The position numbers were made by a program, and so were the translations under genes. Source: Zoroaster sp. YZ-2022 (lineage: Eukaryota > Echinodermata > Asteroidea > Forcipulatida > Zoroasteridae). Taken from it: 64,000 bases of DNA. Below the pieces are notes generated by a model. It ran no database searches, was not told the origin of the DNA, and was given only the letters and a program-made list of their open reading frames with translations. Below, one piece after another: positions 1 through 12,488 of the stretch; within the stretch, counting starts at the first letter, position 1, and each line of letters opens with the position of its first letter. The DNA is taken from NCBI GenBank assembly GCA_029582265.1, contig CM055830.1, positions 25,885,619 to 25,949,618 of the forward strand. Direction: 5' to 3'.

Positions 1-1022
1 TCACTATATACGGCAGAGTGCAATCTATTATAGAGATTGCTTAAACCAAGACAATCCCTTATCAGCCCTGCTCGAACGGTCAAGTGGAAAGATATAAGAT
101 GACTATTAAATTAATGAGTCACTTAACAGGGAAAATGCCACTCAAACACATTAACCACCTTGGATGAAGAGGTTATAAATTTCTATAAGGGATTTGGCTC
201 CACGGACCCAGCGTTTTATTTGTTGAGGAAGTGGTTCACTGAATGGTTACTGAATATGGGAGGGTAGTTAAACGCCCTGCACAGTTCAAGGAGGTTTGTT
301 TAAACCTGACGACTGTTATCTGTATAATTTAGTATTTTTACATTTTAAAAATAAGAGTAGCTATGTGGGTTAGCATTGATGTTGCTGCATACATGTAACT
401 CATTTTCGACAAAAGTGTGGGTTAGCTTGCAGAATGTTTGAGTAGCTGTGACAGAATGAGCATTACGCAATAACTTTGCCGCCAACGTACAACTACTCGT
501 GTGTCACTAAATTCTGATTGGTTTATACCAAACATTCTCATAGTACAGACATGGGCAGCCGCTGGATCAATCGCGAAGACGGCACAGGCATATAATAGCA
601 GTGATAACGCATGTCAACACTCTCGTTTGAATATTTTCTTGTGTGTCTGCTTTAACTTTATGCAAACGGTGATTGCATCACATCACATTTTGTTTTCATG
701 ATTTATCTCGTTAAAGGAGCTGAAAAGGTAAGCGACGCCATCTCCTCCTTCAACACAGGGTTTTCAACATATAAAGGTAGGCATCTAATTTTTTTCGAAA
801 CTTTTCATTGGAGGTACTAACTGAAGTCAAAAGGGAACTCATAACCTGGCGGAGGGGTTGCTATTTTTGTAAACAACTCATTGAAGTTACACATCTGTGA
901 CGACCTCACGTTCTCATGTAACGACTTTGTATTCTCATTGAAATCCAGCGTGACCATGCTTGTAACATCATTGTCTACTCTTGACTCTTGGTTGAATGTA
1001 GTTACAGGGAGAGAAAGCTGTG
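1..1022. other. non-coding, nothing recognised
   Basis: No long open frame, RNA gene or repeat structure is recognisable. The short open frames have no family features. The stretch ends at the left arm of an inverted-repeat element. Confidence 0.6.
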
Positions 1023-1721
1023 TTACATAAGGCCCCCAAAAAAATTGTTGAGTTGCCCTCCAGTGAAAATATTTGAAGGGGTCGGTCGGGGATTTTTTTT
1101 TCCTCCTTGACTGTCATTTTAAGATTGAAATGCATTGGAACTAAAACCACATACCATGTTTTTCATTTGTATACCTATCAGCAAGGAATTTTGCTTCAGA
1201 ATAAAAGTATCCCAAGCATTTTTGTTGTACTTTTCGCTGTGATTGACACAGCAAATTCATCCATATTGCGTGCAATGCTCAACATGCAACATATGAGTGG
1301 CCATTCGATTTGAAAACGTGTAGATCGAGTCTCAATCGTTGACACACGTACAGTGCGGGGAGCCAGTGGAAAACATGTGAGGGGCCATTCGATTGGAAAA
1401 CGTGTAGATTTGAGTCGCAATCGTTGGCACACAGTGTGTGCGAAGGCAGTGCACCATGTGAGGGCCGGGGCCATTCGATTTGAAAACATGTAGACTGAGT
1501 CTTGGGTACCGGTAAATTTACCGGTAAAAAAAGTGGACAATTTCACAAATCAAACGTATTATGTTTTATACAAAGAAAATTGGTAAGTTTCATTAATAAA
1601 TAGGCCTATGAATGACGGGGAAAAAAAATAAATAAATTAAAAAAAACCGACCTGAGATTTCAGCACTTTTGGGTCGGTCGGTGGAGGGCAACTCAACATC
1701 TTTTTGTTTGGCCTAATGTAA
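1023..1721. mobile_element. 699-bp inverted-repeat element (MITE-like)
   Basis: The left arm (1023-1064) begins TTACATAAGGCC and runs through TTGTTGAGTTGCCCTCCA. The reverse complement of the right arm (1680-1721) begins TTACATTAGGCC and also contains GTTGAGTTGCCCTCCA. The arms are about 40 bp and imperfect. No transposase frame lies inside, so this looks like a non-autonomous DNA element. The target duplication is not clear and the superfamily is not assigned. Confidence 0.6.
1301..1510. repeat. imperfect ~85-bp tandem repeat, about 2.5 units
   Basis: The word CCATTCGATTTGAAAAC recurs near 1301, 1385 and 1471, each time followed by a related GTGTAGA...GAGTC segment. Spacings are 84 and 86 bp. 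The array lies inside the inverted-repeat element and gives a repeated pattern in a minus-strand open frame, which I regard as non-coding. Confidence 0.7.
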
Positions 1722-3990
1722 TGGTACTATGGTGCTTGTATATGTATACGCATGAATTTTGCACAATAATCAAAATATTTTGTTTGAAGCCATCGCGCCA
1801 GGGAAAAATCGTGAGTCGAAATAGTAGGGCACCTTCTCAAAACTATTCCCAAATAAGTTGCAGAAAAGTTTCTCCGCAAAGGGTTTAATTGCGAAAACGT
1901 TGAGGTCAGATTCTTTTGCTAGATATATTTTTCCTCTATACAAAGCACACATTTATCCTCTATAATGTTTATAGTCTCTTCACCGAGCAGTCTGCGGTTT
2001 GGCCAACTGATACGATCTCACAACCCTTTGCGGTTTGGAGAATCCAGGCAATGTTTACGAAATGTGACATGCGTGATTTATTTTGTGAGAGTATTGATCA
2101 AGGACAATCTAGGCTTACTTGATGTCAATGAAAGAGCCCGATCTTTATATTAGCAACAGAACACATAGGTTTACTTTTAAATAAACAAGTTGTTCAGATC
2201 CGAAATTACTCAATACCATGAAGATTTTAAGAATGAAATGTTCTTCGGCAATATAGTAACAGCACAATGGTTACAGTCAGTGAGATCATGGAGGAAGGAA
2301 TTCCTTCCTCCATGGTGAGATTTAACTGTAATTGTATTTAAACCTCGTTTTCAACTAAGGGGACAGGGAATAATAATAATATGAATGTCAAAATTTTTAC
2401 CAGAAATAATCATTTTTAGTGTCCAGAAACTACCACAGGTAGTAAAAAAATTCACGTGTTTCTTTCTTCTAGGCCAAATTTCTTCATTATTTTCGCCAAA
2501 TTGTAGTCATTCATGAAAATTAAAACAGAGGCAATTTTCGGGTGCTTTTCAAAGTGAATTTCGCCGAGTGTAAGGTTATTTTGTGGTATGATCTCTACGG
2601 TATGATCAAGCTTGATTTTAATTATTAAAAATTCGTCATGAAAATGAGTAGATCACCGTGGTTGAAAGTGCAATCATATTGTGTGCCGAAATGATTCTAA
2701 ATCTCACCACTACATATACAAATGAATGCTCATTTTGTTAATTTTCAAAAACTTTATAAAACGAAGTTAGTAATAAACGTTTCTAGAGTTCCTTTGAATA
2801 CGGCCGTAGTGATCGTATGAAAGCGCACGTGTGAACTGAACACGGTACTATTGTGTGGGGGTGGCTCAATTGCTCAATGTTCCAACCCCCAAACTCGGGA
2901 GAAGAAAACAAAATAAACACGTGCGAAGCTAAAACAAACTGGGCGATTGTTGCGCGTTTTTCATTTCAGAAATTTCGCCTGTAGTTAATTCATCAGCAGA
3001 AAAATATTGCATGCACATAGAAATTAAAAAATTGCGGATAAAATCCTTACGGATTGCTGGGAAATATAGTTGCATGTACCATAGAGCAAGGACGCACATA
3101 GGTGAATCAGTGCATATGCTCATGTTCACTGTTGCTCACTGGTCCAGTGACCAAACCGCAAATCCACCCAGCAGGGACCACCCGATGGCTTCCACTATAT
3201 ATTTGGACTGCTTGGGGATACTTTGAGCATTGAAAAATCAACTGCGCGTAAATCTCTGCGCAAGTTATTCGGGAATAGTTTTGAGAGGTGATATAATTGG
3301 TAGACATGGTAACATTATTGATGGAAGAGTACATCCCCACCCCTTTGTTCTCTGCAAATAGTGCCTCATAATTGGAAAAACCCCGATGTTGCAATATAAG
3401 GCCGAATAAATGAAATTGCTGTTTCTGGTCGGAGCTTAGTTTGAAAAACTAATATAATATACAGTTTACCCTTCTTGATAACATTATATTTAAAGGTTGT
3501 ATACATTAGGTTGCTGTTTGTATAGGAACTTGGTGTATTAGCTTAGTGTATTTTAGTTCAAAATTACGTCTTTATTCGTGTTAAAATGCACTTATAACAC
3601 TTATAACGCACGTGTTTAATTTTACCTTAACAAATCTAATGATTGTATGATTTAGTTCAGGAATTCAGTCAATGTGTATGCACGCGCAATGATGTTGCAT
3701 CTGATATCAACTCATTAATATCAACCAACTTCAAACTGGCATTTTTCATGTTCAAATATACTCATCATACCGTCTCACACATTCTGTAATTACTTTTCAT
3801 CAGTAAATGATACTCACTATTATCAAACACGGTCATGTACAATCCAATATACACCCATCACAACTTCTAAGTTCCCCCTAATATTTGTTAGAATATCTCA
3901 ACAAGTATTGCATGAATTTGAAAAATTCAAAAACCAAATGACAGAATGACATGTTCTACACAGCTCGTAATGAAATGGTTGAATTTCAGT
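1722..3990. other. non-coding, nothing recognised except a palindrome
   Basis: No gene, RNA or domain is seen. The only structured item is the palindrome at 2287-2314. Short open frames in this stretch overlap on both strands and show no conserved motif. Confidence 0.55.
2287..2314. repeat. perfect 28-bp palindrome
   Basis: The 14-base half CATGGAGGAAGGAA is followed directly by its reverse complement. Further out, TTACAGT on the left and ACTGTAA on the right are also inverted, and GTGAGAT flanks both sides in direct orientation. A related CCTTCCTCCATG word occurs near 33750. Foldback-element remnant is an inference. Confidence 0.75.
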
Positions 3991-3993
3991 CAT

Positions 3994-4292
3994 GCATAAT
4001 AATAATATAAATAATAATAATAATAATAATATAAATAATAATAATATAAATATAAATAATAATAATATAAATATAAATAATAATAATATAAATATAAATA
4101 ATAATAATATAAATATAAATAATAATAATATAAATATAAATAATAATAATATAAATATAAATAATAATATAAATAATAATAATAATAAAAATAATAATAA
4201 TATAAATAATAATAATAATAATATTAATAATAATAATATTAATAATAATATTAATAATAATATTAATAATAATATTAATAATAATATTAATA
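3994..4292. repeat. AAT/ATT microsatellite with a 21-bp higher-order unit
   Basis: This is a run of AAT, ATAAAT and AATATT words. Between about 4030 and 4170 it is organised as a 21-bp unit repeated about six times, seen as a 7-residue period in translation. It abuts the 5' truncation point of the + strand L1 copy. The open frames across it, rich in Asn or Ile, are artefacts. Confidence 0.9.
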
Positions 4293-4514
4293 ATGATTTT
4301 TAGGTTAAAGGAATCACCAAGAGTCGACGAATACCAGATGGAAGACAAAGATGCAGAAGAAACTCCAATAGACGACGGGTATACCCTATATACCCGGAAA
4401 GGTGTACCAAGGTACAGGAAAAAAAGAGGAAGTGGCATATCATCTCAACCACAGAGATCCACACCGTATACCAAAGGAAGAGGACGTGGAAGGAGAGGTA
4501 CAAGTACTGAATAG
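4293..4514 (+). pseudogene. L1/Tx1 ORF1 C-terminal remnant
   Basis: The last ~65 codons of ORF1 remain. They contain YTRKGVPRYRKKRGSG and an Arg/Gly-rich tail, matching YTRRGVQRIRRRKGSG and the Arg/Gly-rich tail of the minus-strand ORF1 ending at 13547. The N-terminal and zinc-knuckle parts are absent. The first in-frame ATG is not a biological start, since the frame is entered by truncation. The spacer to ORF2 is about 84 bp. Confidence 0.8.
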
Positions 4515-4597
4515 AGACCCTAATATGTTTATTGTTATGCTTAGAGAAAATACCCTTTTGTCATTCGATGTATATTTTATTTTTAAACATAATATTG

Positions 4598-7500
4598 ATG
4601 GCTGTAACCATTGCAACTTTAAATGTTAACGGTCTCAGAAATGACCAGAAAAGAGATATGGTTTTTAATTATCTTATAAGGACAAAAATATCCATTGTTT
4701 GTCTGCAGGAAACTCAGTGTACAATCTGATGAAAATATTTGGCGCAAGCAATGGGGGCGTAATATTATCTTTAGCCATGCGGAAAGTAATAGCAGAGGGG
4801 TTGCTCTTTTAACTTCCTTCAAAAGCGGATTTGATATTGTTAATCATCAAAGGGACAATAAAGGGAGATGGGTTAAAGCTGAAATACAGATGAAAGAAAA
4901 AAATATTACTGTGTTTTCCGTCTATGCACCTAACATACTTACCGAAAGGAAAATCTTCCTTAAAGATTTTGAATTCGTTTTAACAACTAATTGTAAACAC
5001 ACGGATAATTACATTATAACCGGTGATTTTAATTGCCATAGCGATCATGACAAGCAAGACCAAAGTGCCAAAATATTTCATAATTTTATTGAAGCTAATG
5101 ATCTTTTTGATGTGGAAAAAACGTTTTACCCTGAGCCGAGACACACATTTTATCATAAAGCCTTAAGACAAACCAGTCGCATAGATTACATCTTGGCCTC
5201 TGAGAATTTGAGATGCAAAATCAAAGAAATATCTGCTGAATCCACTTTCCTTTCAGATCATAAAGCACTTATTATGCGCCTTGAAAATCATTCCATTCAA
5301 ACAGGGCCAGGTAGGTGGTTTTGTAGAAAAGAAATTATGTCTGAAGATAGCTGTAAAACAAGAATTGAGTGGTTTTGGCTTTGTTGGCAAACAAACAAAA
5401 ATTATTATGACAATATCGCGCTGTGGTGGGATATTGGAAAGAACAGACTTAAAGAAATAATTAAAGACTATGACATTACTAAAACATACAAAATCAATAA
5501 AGTTAAGCGCCAGATTCAAGAACGGTATGATTTTCTTTGTAACAATCCTACTTTGGATAATAAAAATGAATTAAACGATATTGAAAGCCAACTTAAATGG
5601 TATGAGTACCAAGAATGGGAGAAGGCTAAGTTATGGCTTCATACCAAACAAAAAGTGGAAGGGGAAAAACCCAGCAAATATTTTTTTCAGCAGCCAAACA
5701 ACAACACCAGAATAATGCCATCAGCTTTCTTCAAAATGACCAGGGCGATATTTTTAACAAACCTTCATCCATGTTGAAGCATGCGCATAACTTCTACAGT
5801 GAATTGTTCACATCTAATCAAACTAACATATGACAACAATTCTTAATGAGGTTGACCCAATGGAATTAGGAAATGAAAAGGTTAAAGACATGGAAAATGA
5901 TCTCAGTATGAACGAACTTTTTGGTGCGCTTAAAGAAATGGCACGAGATAAAGCTCCTGGAATGGATGGCCTCACGGTTGAATTTTATTTGAAATATTGG
6001 TATATTTTTAATAATGATTTTATGGATGTGGTTAATTATTGTAAAACTAATATGCGGTTGCCCCACTCCATGAATTTAGCTTTAGTGAGACTCATTTTTA
6101 AAAACAAAGGTGAAAGAGAGAATCTCAGAAATTGGAGGCCCATAAGTGTTCTAAATGTTGATTATAAAATTATTGCTAAAGCCCTGAATAAGCGTTTGAG
6201 TAAAATTATGCCTCTTTTAATTAAAGAAGAACAAACATGCGGAGTTCAAGGAAGGAATATCCAAATGAGTTTAATGACCATTAGAGACACCATTGATTAT
6301 ATTAATTTAAATAACGGTAAAGCTGCTATTGTTAATATCGATCAGGAAAAGGCTTTTGACAGAATAGAATGGAGATATATGTATGCAATGATGGAGAGGA
6401 TGGGGATCCCTGCCAATTTTATCGATTGGATCAAAATGTTGTATAGTAATCCTTTAGCGACGGTTAACATAAGCAATTTTTTTATGGAGCCCATTAAGAT
6501 CACCAGAGGGATTCGTCAAGGATGTCCACTTTCTCCATCATTGTACACAATATGTGCTGAAGGTTTAGCCAACCTTATACGTAACAATAATTGTATTAAA
6601 GGTGTTCAATTGCCGATGCATAATGCATCTGTTAAGATCATCCAACATGCGGATGACATTAGTATTTTTATCACCGATCCTAATGATTTTCATGAACTAA
6701 ATAAAATGTTATACACTTACAGTGAAGGGTCAGGATCCAAAATTAATAAAAGTAAAACTCAAGGGCTCTGGTTAGGGATGTGGAAAAATAAGGTTGATAA
6801 CCCGGGTAATTTTATTTGGTCTAGACACAAATTGAAAATTGTGGGTATATTCTTTGGAAACGAGGTTGATCCTGAAGAAAATTGGGATGGGAGGTTTAAT
6901 AAAATCAAAAATGTGCTTAATAGATGGAAAGGTCGATCCTTAACAATGAAAGGCCGTGCCATTGTTGTAAATTCTTTAGTTGGAAGTATGTTATATTATG
7001 GCTCGGTAATATCATGCCCAGAACACTTGAGAAAAAAACTTAACGATATCATTTGGAATTTTTACTGGCTCGGAAAACCGCACAAAATTAAAAGAGAAAC
7101 GATTTGTGGGCCTGGTAAAAAAGGTGGTACTGGTGTAATTAATATCACTTATAAATTAATGGCCCTTAAATTACAATGGTTAAGTAAGTTCACTCAGCTA
7201 AATGGAAAATGGAAAATTTTATTTGAATTCTGGATTAACAAGGCTAGTGGCCGCGACAACCTTGGTTGGTATATTTTTAACAACCCCAAAAAGATTAGTC
7301 CAAATATTCCTACTTTTTATAAAGACGTGATTGACTCTTATGTTAAATTGGGCGGCCATGTTCATTTTGAGCCCAGTTGTATTAATGAAGTCATGGATAT
7401 GCCGTTGTGGAACAATTCTATTATTACTAATGGCCAAAACAATTTTGATTCAAAAATTCTTAAACCAGCAGGGATTATGGTACTTGGACAGGTTACTGTA

Positions 7501-8355
7501 AATAATACGTTAATTCACTTCAGAGAATTAGCCTTAAAATGTAAAATAAAAACTATTAATGCAGGTAAAATTATGGGTAACTTAAGTAAACATATTAATC
7601 CTAAATTTTTTAAAGAGACTAGGGCGGGTCCAGCTAATCATTTTTGTAATTATTTGTCAGTTAATATGAATGGAATTGAAGAAAACTACGTTCATGTATC
7701 TAAAATTCAATGTAAAATGGCTTACAAGAATATGATTGTTAGAAATTTTATTCCACCTACCTCTGAATCAAAATGGAATTTTAAACTAAATATTAGCACC
7801 CCATTAGACTGGGATGAAATTTGGTTGAAAGCAAATAGCAAAGGTATGGACCACCAAGACAGAGATCTTTGGTTTCGTTTGAGACACAGAATACTTCCCA
7901 CAAATGATATGTTACATAAAATGGATAAGACTCCTGATTTAAAGTGTGGTCTCTGTAAAACAGAAATGGAAACCCTGGAACATTTATTCATTTACTGCAT
8001 TAAAACTCTTGATTCTTGGCTCTTTGTTGAAAATATACTTAGAATTTATACTGGGAACAAACTTTTATACCTTAATGACAGTAACATAATTCTGGGATAC
8101 GGGAAACAAATGTCTGAGATGGCTTTATTCATAACAGCTAAATTACATAACACTATTTGGGTGACCAGTTGCCACAACCTTGATAACAAAGATCCGATAA
8201 AAGGTTTAGACCTCTTAAACTTTTATAGAAGGTCCTTAAAAAATACTTTAATTCTTGAGAAAAAAAGGCTTTCCTCAAATGTTTTCTTTCAATTGTATGG
8301 TAAAAACAGTGCTTTTTGTAAAATTGTAAATGATGAAATTGTCTTAACTTTCTAA
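4598..8355 (+). pseudogene. L1/Tx1 ORF2: endonuclease and reverse transcriptase, frameshifted
   Basis: The start is the ATG at 4598, just before ATLNVNGLR, the usual beginning of an apurinic-type endonuclease. Endonuclease motifs follow in order: CLQET, VYAPN, GDFNC, RIDYIL and SDHKAL. The RT region shows KAPGMDGLTVEFY, NWRPISVLNVDYK, the first catalytic aspartate region DQEKAFDRIEW, TRGIRQGCPLSP and HADD. The last replaces the usual YADD, so the first residue of the catalytic box is altered. A Cys/His cluster near 7945-8000 (CGLCKTEMETLEHLFIYC) fits the C-terminal zinc knuckle of L1 ORF2. Frame breaks lie near 4720, 5685 and 5828, so the frame is read in four pieces (4598-4729, 4695-5777, 5633-5833, 5830-8355). 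The product would be a nickase and RT for retrotransposition if intact. Confidence 0.92.
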
Positions 8356-8529
8356 TGATGGTACAAGAAGGATGCTTATGTACTTATATTGGTGATGGGT
8401 ACACTTTTGTATTTTCGGTATATATTGTATATTTTGTATATAAATGTTAATGTTTGTAGTTGCCTGTCTCTAAATTGTAATTGTGCGAAGAAGTAATAAT
8501 AAATGGAGTTGTATGACTCCAATGGAACG

Positions 8530-8660
8530 GGAAAAAAAATAAAAAAAAAAAAAAATAAAAAATAAATAAAAACAAATAATAATAAACAAAAAAAAAATTA
8601 AAAAATTAAAAAATAAATAAAAAAATAAAAAAAATAAATAAAAAAAAATAAAAAAATTAA
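8530..8660 (+). repeat. degenerate A-rich tail of copy 1
   Basis: About 130 bp consists almost only of A with scattered T. It follows the 3' UTR of the + strand L1 copy and joins directly to the internally broken minus-strand copy 3. It is read as an aged poly(A) tail with slippage. Confidence 0.75.
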
Positions 8661-9505
8661 ATGTATCTCCATTCAATACGATCAAAAGCTTTCTCTTGGT
8701 CGACACTAATCATGGCAGCCCCTTTGTTATTGAAATTAACATAATCTATTGTATCTCGAACAACCATGATATTTTCTTGAATGTTCCTTCCCAAAACTCC
8801 ACAAGTTTGATCTTCTTTAATTAAAAGGGGCATTAGTTTACTTAACCGTTTCGTGAGAACTTTGGAAATAATTTTATAATCAACATTAAGTAAACTGATA
8901 GGTCTCCAGTTTTTTAAATTATCTCTCTTCCCCTTATTTTTATAAATTATGATAACAAGGGCAAGATTCATCTAATCTGGAAGACGTTCTTTCATTTTAC
9001 AATAATTAACCAATTCTAAAAAAACTTCTTTAATAACATACCAAAATGTTGAATAAAACGCAACCGTCAGTCCATCTAAACCCGGCGCTTTATCATGCGC
9101 CATGTCATTGATGGCATCGCTTAATTCACACGAAGTTATTTCTTTTTCTATATCATTATAATTATCTTCTTCAAGATGAAGCGTATCAACATTATTCAAA
9201 ATGTTATTCATATGAAAATTGTTAATAGCATTCGAAGAAAAAAGGTCAACATAAAAATTACGAACATGCTTCAACATTTCAATGGGTTTATCAAAAACCT
9301 TCCCCGTTTCATCTGTAAAAGAACTAATTGCATTATTGTGTTGCTGTTGTTTAACCGCAGAAAAGAAAAATTTGCTGGGTTTTTCACCTTCAACTTTTTT
9401 TTTCTTATGAAGTCTCAATTGAACTTTATTCCATTCATGATGTTCGAAATTCTTTAATTTTTTCTCTATTTCACCTAGTTTTTCCTTGTCCACAACGTTA
9501 CAATT
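8657..9505 (-). pseudogene. L1/Tx1 ORF2 fragment, copy 3 (linker to RT motif A)
   Basis: Read on the minus strand from 9505, the fragment starts in the endonuclease-RT linker (KLGEIEKKLKNFEHHEWNK). It passes KKVEGEKPSKFFFSAVKQQ and DKAPGLDGLTVAFY, then breaks at 8972 by a stop. It continues as NWRPISLLNVDYKIISK up to QEKAFDRIEWRYI, where homology ends abruptly in the A-rich tail of copy 1. It is closer to copy 1 than to copy 2 in sequence. The stop after KERLPD and the lost 3' half make it non-functional. Confidence 0.85.
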
Positions 9506-11387
9506 GTTAAAGCCGCATGGATTGTCGGATCTATCTTTCCATTTTCCTAACCAAAGACCTTTGGTTTTAGGAACATTTAATTTCGACCCGCTCCCTTTAC
9601 AATATACACAGATAATATCCTGAATAATGTTAAAATCGTTATTTTGACTCACAAAAACCGTAGAATCGTCCGCGTACTGAATAAGTTTAATCGAATCCGT
9701 ACATTCGGGGATTTCAATACCTTTAAGCTCATTGTTAATTCTAAAAAGATGAGGTAGTCCTTCAGCACAGAGAGAAAAAAAAGGATTGGGGACAATGGAC
9801 ATCCCTGCCTGATACCACGAGTTATTTCAACGGGAGAACCTATGTAGTTATTAACTATTATTCGACAGCTCGGTTGGCTGTATAGAAGTTTGATTCCTCG
9901 AATCAAAAACGGGGGAACACCTAGTTTATCCATAACTGCAAACATGTAATTCCAATTGATTCTATCAAAGGCCTTTTCTAAATCTATACTAACAGCGGCT
10001 GCACCTAAATTTTCCCAATTTATATAATCTATTGTATCCCTGAGAATCATAAGATTGTCTTGAATTTTCCTAGATTTCACACCACACGATTGTTCTTCCC
10101 CGATTATAAAAGGCACAATATTTTTCAGACGATTAGTAAGAGTCTTAGCGAGAATTTTATAATCCACACACAATAGACTAATGGGACGCCATTTTTTCAA
10201 ATCAAATTTACTTCCGACATTTTTGTAAATGAGTCAGATGAGGGCAGTATTCATAGAATGACCTAAAAAACCTTTTTGAAAACTGTAATTAAAGACTTCG
10301 AAGAAATCTATACCGATAATATCCCAATATGTTTGGTAGAATTCCACTGTGAGGACATCCATGCCGGGGGATTTATTTTTATTCATTTGAAAAAGGGCAT
10401 TTTTTAATTCAAGTAGCGTGAAATCATTCTCGGAACTTTGAAAAATATCCGCAGGAACGACGTTAGGAATCATATAATTCAAAATAACGTTCATACTAGA
10501 AAGGCAGATATCCTCATGAGTGTACAATTTGCTATAAAAATCATTTACAACAGTCAACATGGTTTGACTCTGACTAGCATAATTCCCCTCAGAAGTCAAT
10601 AATTTTTCCATTTTGTTCTTTTGAATTGGTTGTTTTTCTAAATTAAAAAAATATTTGGAAGCTTTTTCGCCTTCCGTTTTAATTGTGTTTCTAGCTCTTA
10701 TTTGGGATTTTTCCCATTCTTTAAATTCATAGGCTTTGATAGCTTCTTCCGTGGTCTTAATTTCATCATAATTGGCATCGGTGGGATTACTAATTCATTT
10801 ACTATATTTTTCCTGAAGACGAGAAATGTCCTTTTTAGAATTCCTGGATTTTTCTTTGCTATACTCTTGGATTATTTCTTTGAGTCGGTACTTCCCAATT
10901 TCCCACCACTCAACTAAATTATCATGATTTTTCCAAAAATGTTTTACTCGAAAAACAAGATCGTCGTCATCTAAAAAGTTATTGTTACAGATCCATCTGC
11001 CTTGCCCATGGGAAACCTCACTATCAGTTAATTTCATTACAAGAAGTTGATGGTCTGAAAGGCCGCTTACTCTACAGGAAATATTCTTTATTATATTAAA
11101 CATGTTAGAAGACACAAAAAAATAATCGATTCTATTCGGCGTTTTAGTCGGTTTGTGAAAATGAGTGTAACAATTATCATTTGGAAGAAGAGTTCTCCAA
11201 ACATCAATGAGATCTTTTTCTTGAATAACATTTCTTAAAATAATTTGACTGGTATCATTAATACGAAATTTATATAAATTGCAATTAAAATCACCCCCTA
11301 TGACCCAACTCTCGTCCCCAATGATACGATCAGTCAGACCATCAAAAAAAGTGGTCCTTCCACGGAGATCATTTGGAGCATATACAG
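9503..11387 (-). pseudogene. copy 2 ORF2, main part (endonuclease C-terminus and RT)
   Basis: Starting at 11387 on the minus strand, the frame gives YAPND, GGDFNC, PNRIDYFFVSSN and LSDHQLLV (endonuclease). It then gives NKSPGMDVLTVEFY, KKWRPISLLCVDYKILAK, DLEKAFDRINW, TRGIRQGCPLSP and, after a frameshift near 9775, LIQYADD with the catalytic box intact, then KTKGLWLGKWKD. Breaks occur near 10795, 10234 and 9775. Frames are 11436-10795, 10611-10234, 10200-9649 and 9802-8972, the last running straight into copy 3. It differs clearly from copies 1 and 3, for example KSPGMDVLT against KAPGLDGLT, so it belongs to a separate subfamily. Confidence 0.88.
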
Positions 11388-12488
11388 TAGGCCTGGGCGA
11401 ATAGTAAAAATTTACTATTCGATTAATCGCGCGCAACCTTTCGCGAATAATCGAGTATTCGCGAATAGTTGGCCATTTTTTTCCCGCGGTTTATAAAAGT
11501 ACTAAAACATTAAAAACAATTGCTTTGATAGTAATTTCTGGCCTATTTGTAACATTCAGACAATAAACAAACACATACATTAAGCTCTTTCATGCCTGTT
11601 GTTGTTTTTTCTTTATTTCTTGCAAAATTGTACTCGAAATAATACATTTTCGTAAGTGAAAATCCAATCGCCGTCGAGTTATTACTCTGGCAGCGTGGGA
11701 AACTTCCAGCACAAATTAGCATTAACAGTGCACATTGAGCACATGCTAAGTCACGCGCAGTTACGTTCATCCCATGTCAACAGAGGGAAGTCCACCTAAA
11801 CCCCATCAAATGAACGCATTGAAAAGATCTTGTTTATATTTAAGTCGCCGTTAAGAAATACCAATAAGTTGACGGTCACCCCTGTTATTTCAAATCGATT
11901 AGCCTAGTCCTATACACAAAATAAATAACCATGCAAGCAGTACGTGTTTATGCTCATGCAGGAGCCACTTTTTAGACGTGTTCGTTGTTTACGTCCAAAG
12001 CTAGCTTCCGCAGTGTGCCCCGCACTATGCTTAAAAACCTTTGGTTCAGGCACGCACGTGGTGATTGTACCCTGAACTGATTTTGTACGACGGCCTATGC
12101 GTTTTGCGATTGACTTGTGCTCACCGCAAATTACGTTATCATTATTGGACAAACTTTTCTTGGGAACCAAATGCGGCGTGGCAAACAATTACGTCATGCA
12201 ATAAGTGGATCGGTGGGATTTATCATTATTCATCAGTAGACCTACGTTACCTGCAAGTGCAAAGGCAATAACACCAGCAATGCGAAAGACAGTGACCAAG
12301 ACCATGCTTTTCGTAGTTAATATTTATGAAAATAAATTGACATTTTCAAACAAATCGATGTGTAATAAATAAACAACATGAAACATTAATCGCAGTTGTT
12401 TAATCATTAATTCATCATCTCCAGCTTTTCTTCAAAAACAAAAACGTTACATGATTTTGTAGTGTTCAAATTTAATTAGTAATTACCT

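Larger units (their letters stand above)
4293..8660 (+). mobile_element. L1/Tx1-type non-LTR retrotransposon, 5'-truncated, copy 1
   Basis: The element keeps the last part of ORF1, an inter-ORF spacer, a full-length but frameshifted ORF2 with endonuclease and reverse transcriptase domains, about 170 bp of 3' UTR and a degenerate A-rich tail (8530-8660). The 5' end stops inside ORF1 against the AAT microsatellite, as expected for incomplete target-primed reverse transcription. It is probably inactive, because ORF2 carries at least three frameshifts. The family call rests on the apurinic-type endonuclease plus RT order and the ORF1 tail shared with the minus-strand copy at 13547. Confidence 0.9.

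Noticed and set aside
1196..1546. 116-codon minus-strand frame with internal repeats
   Set aside because: The repeats mirror the 85-bp DNA tandem repeat inside a MITE; there is no domain.
3986..4438. 150-codon Ile-rich and 103-codon Asn-rich frames
   Set aside because: They translate the AAT microsatellite and have no other content.
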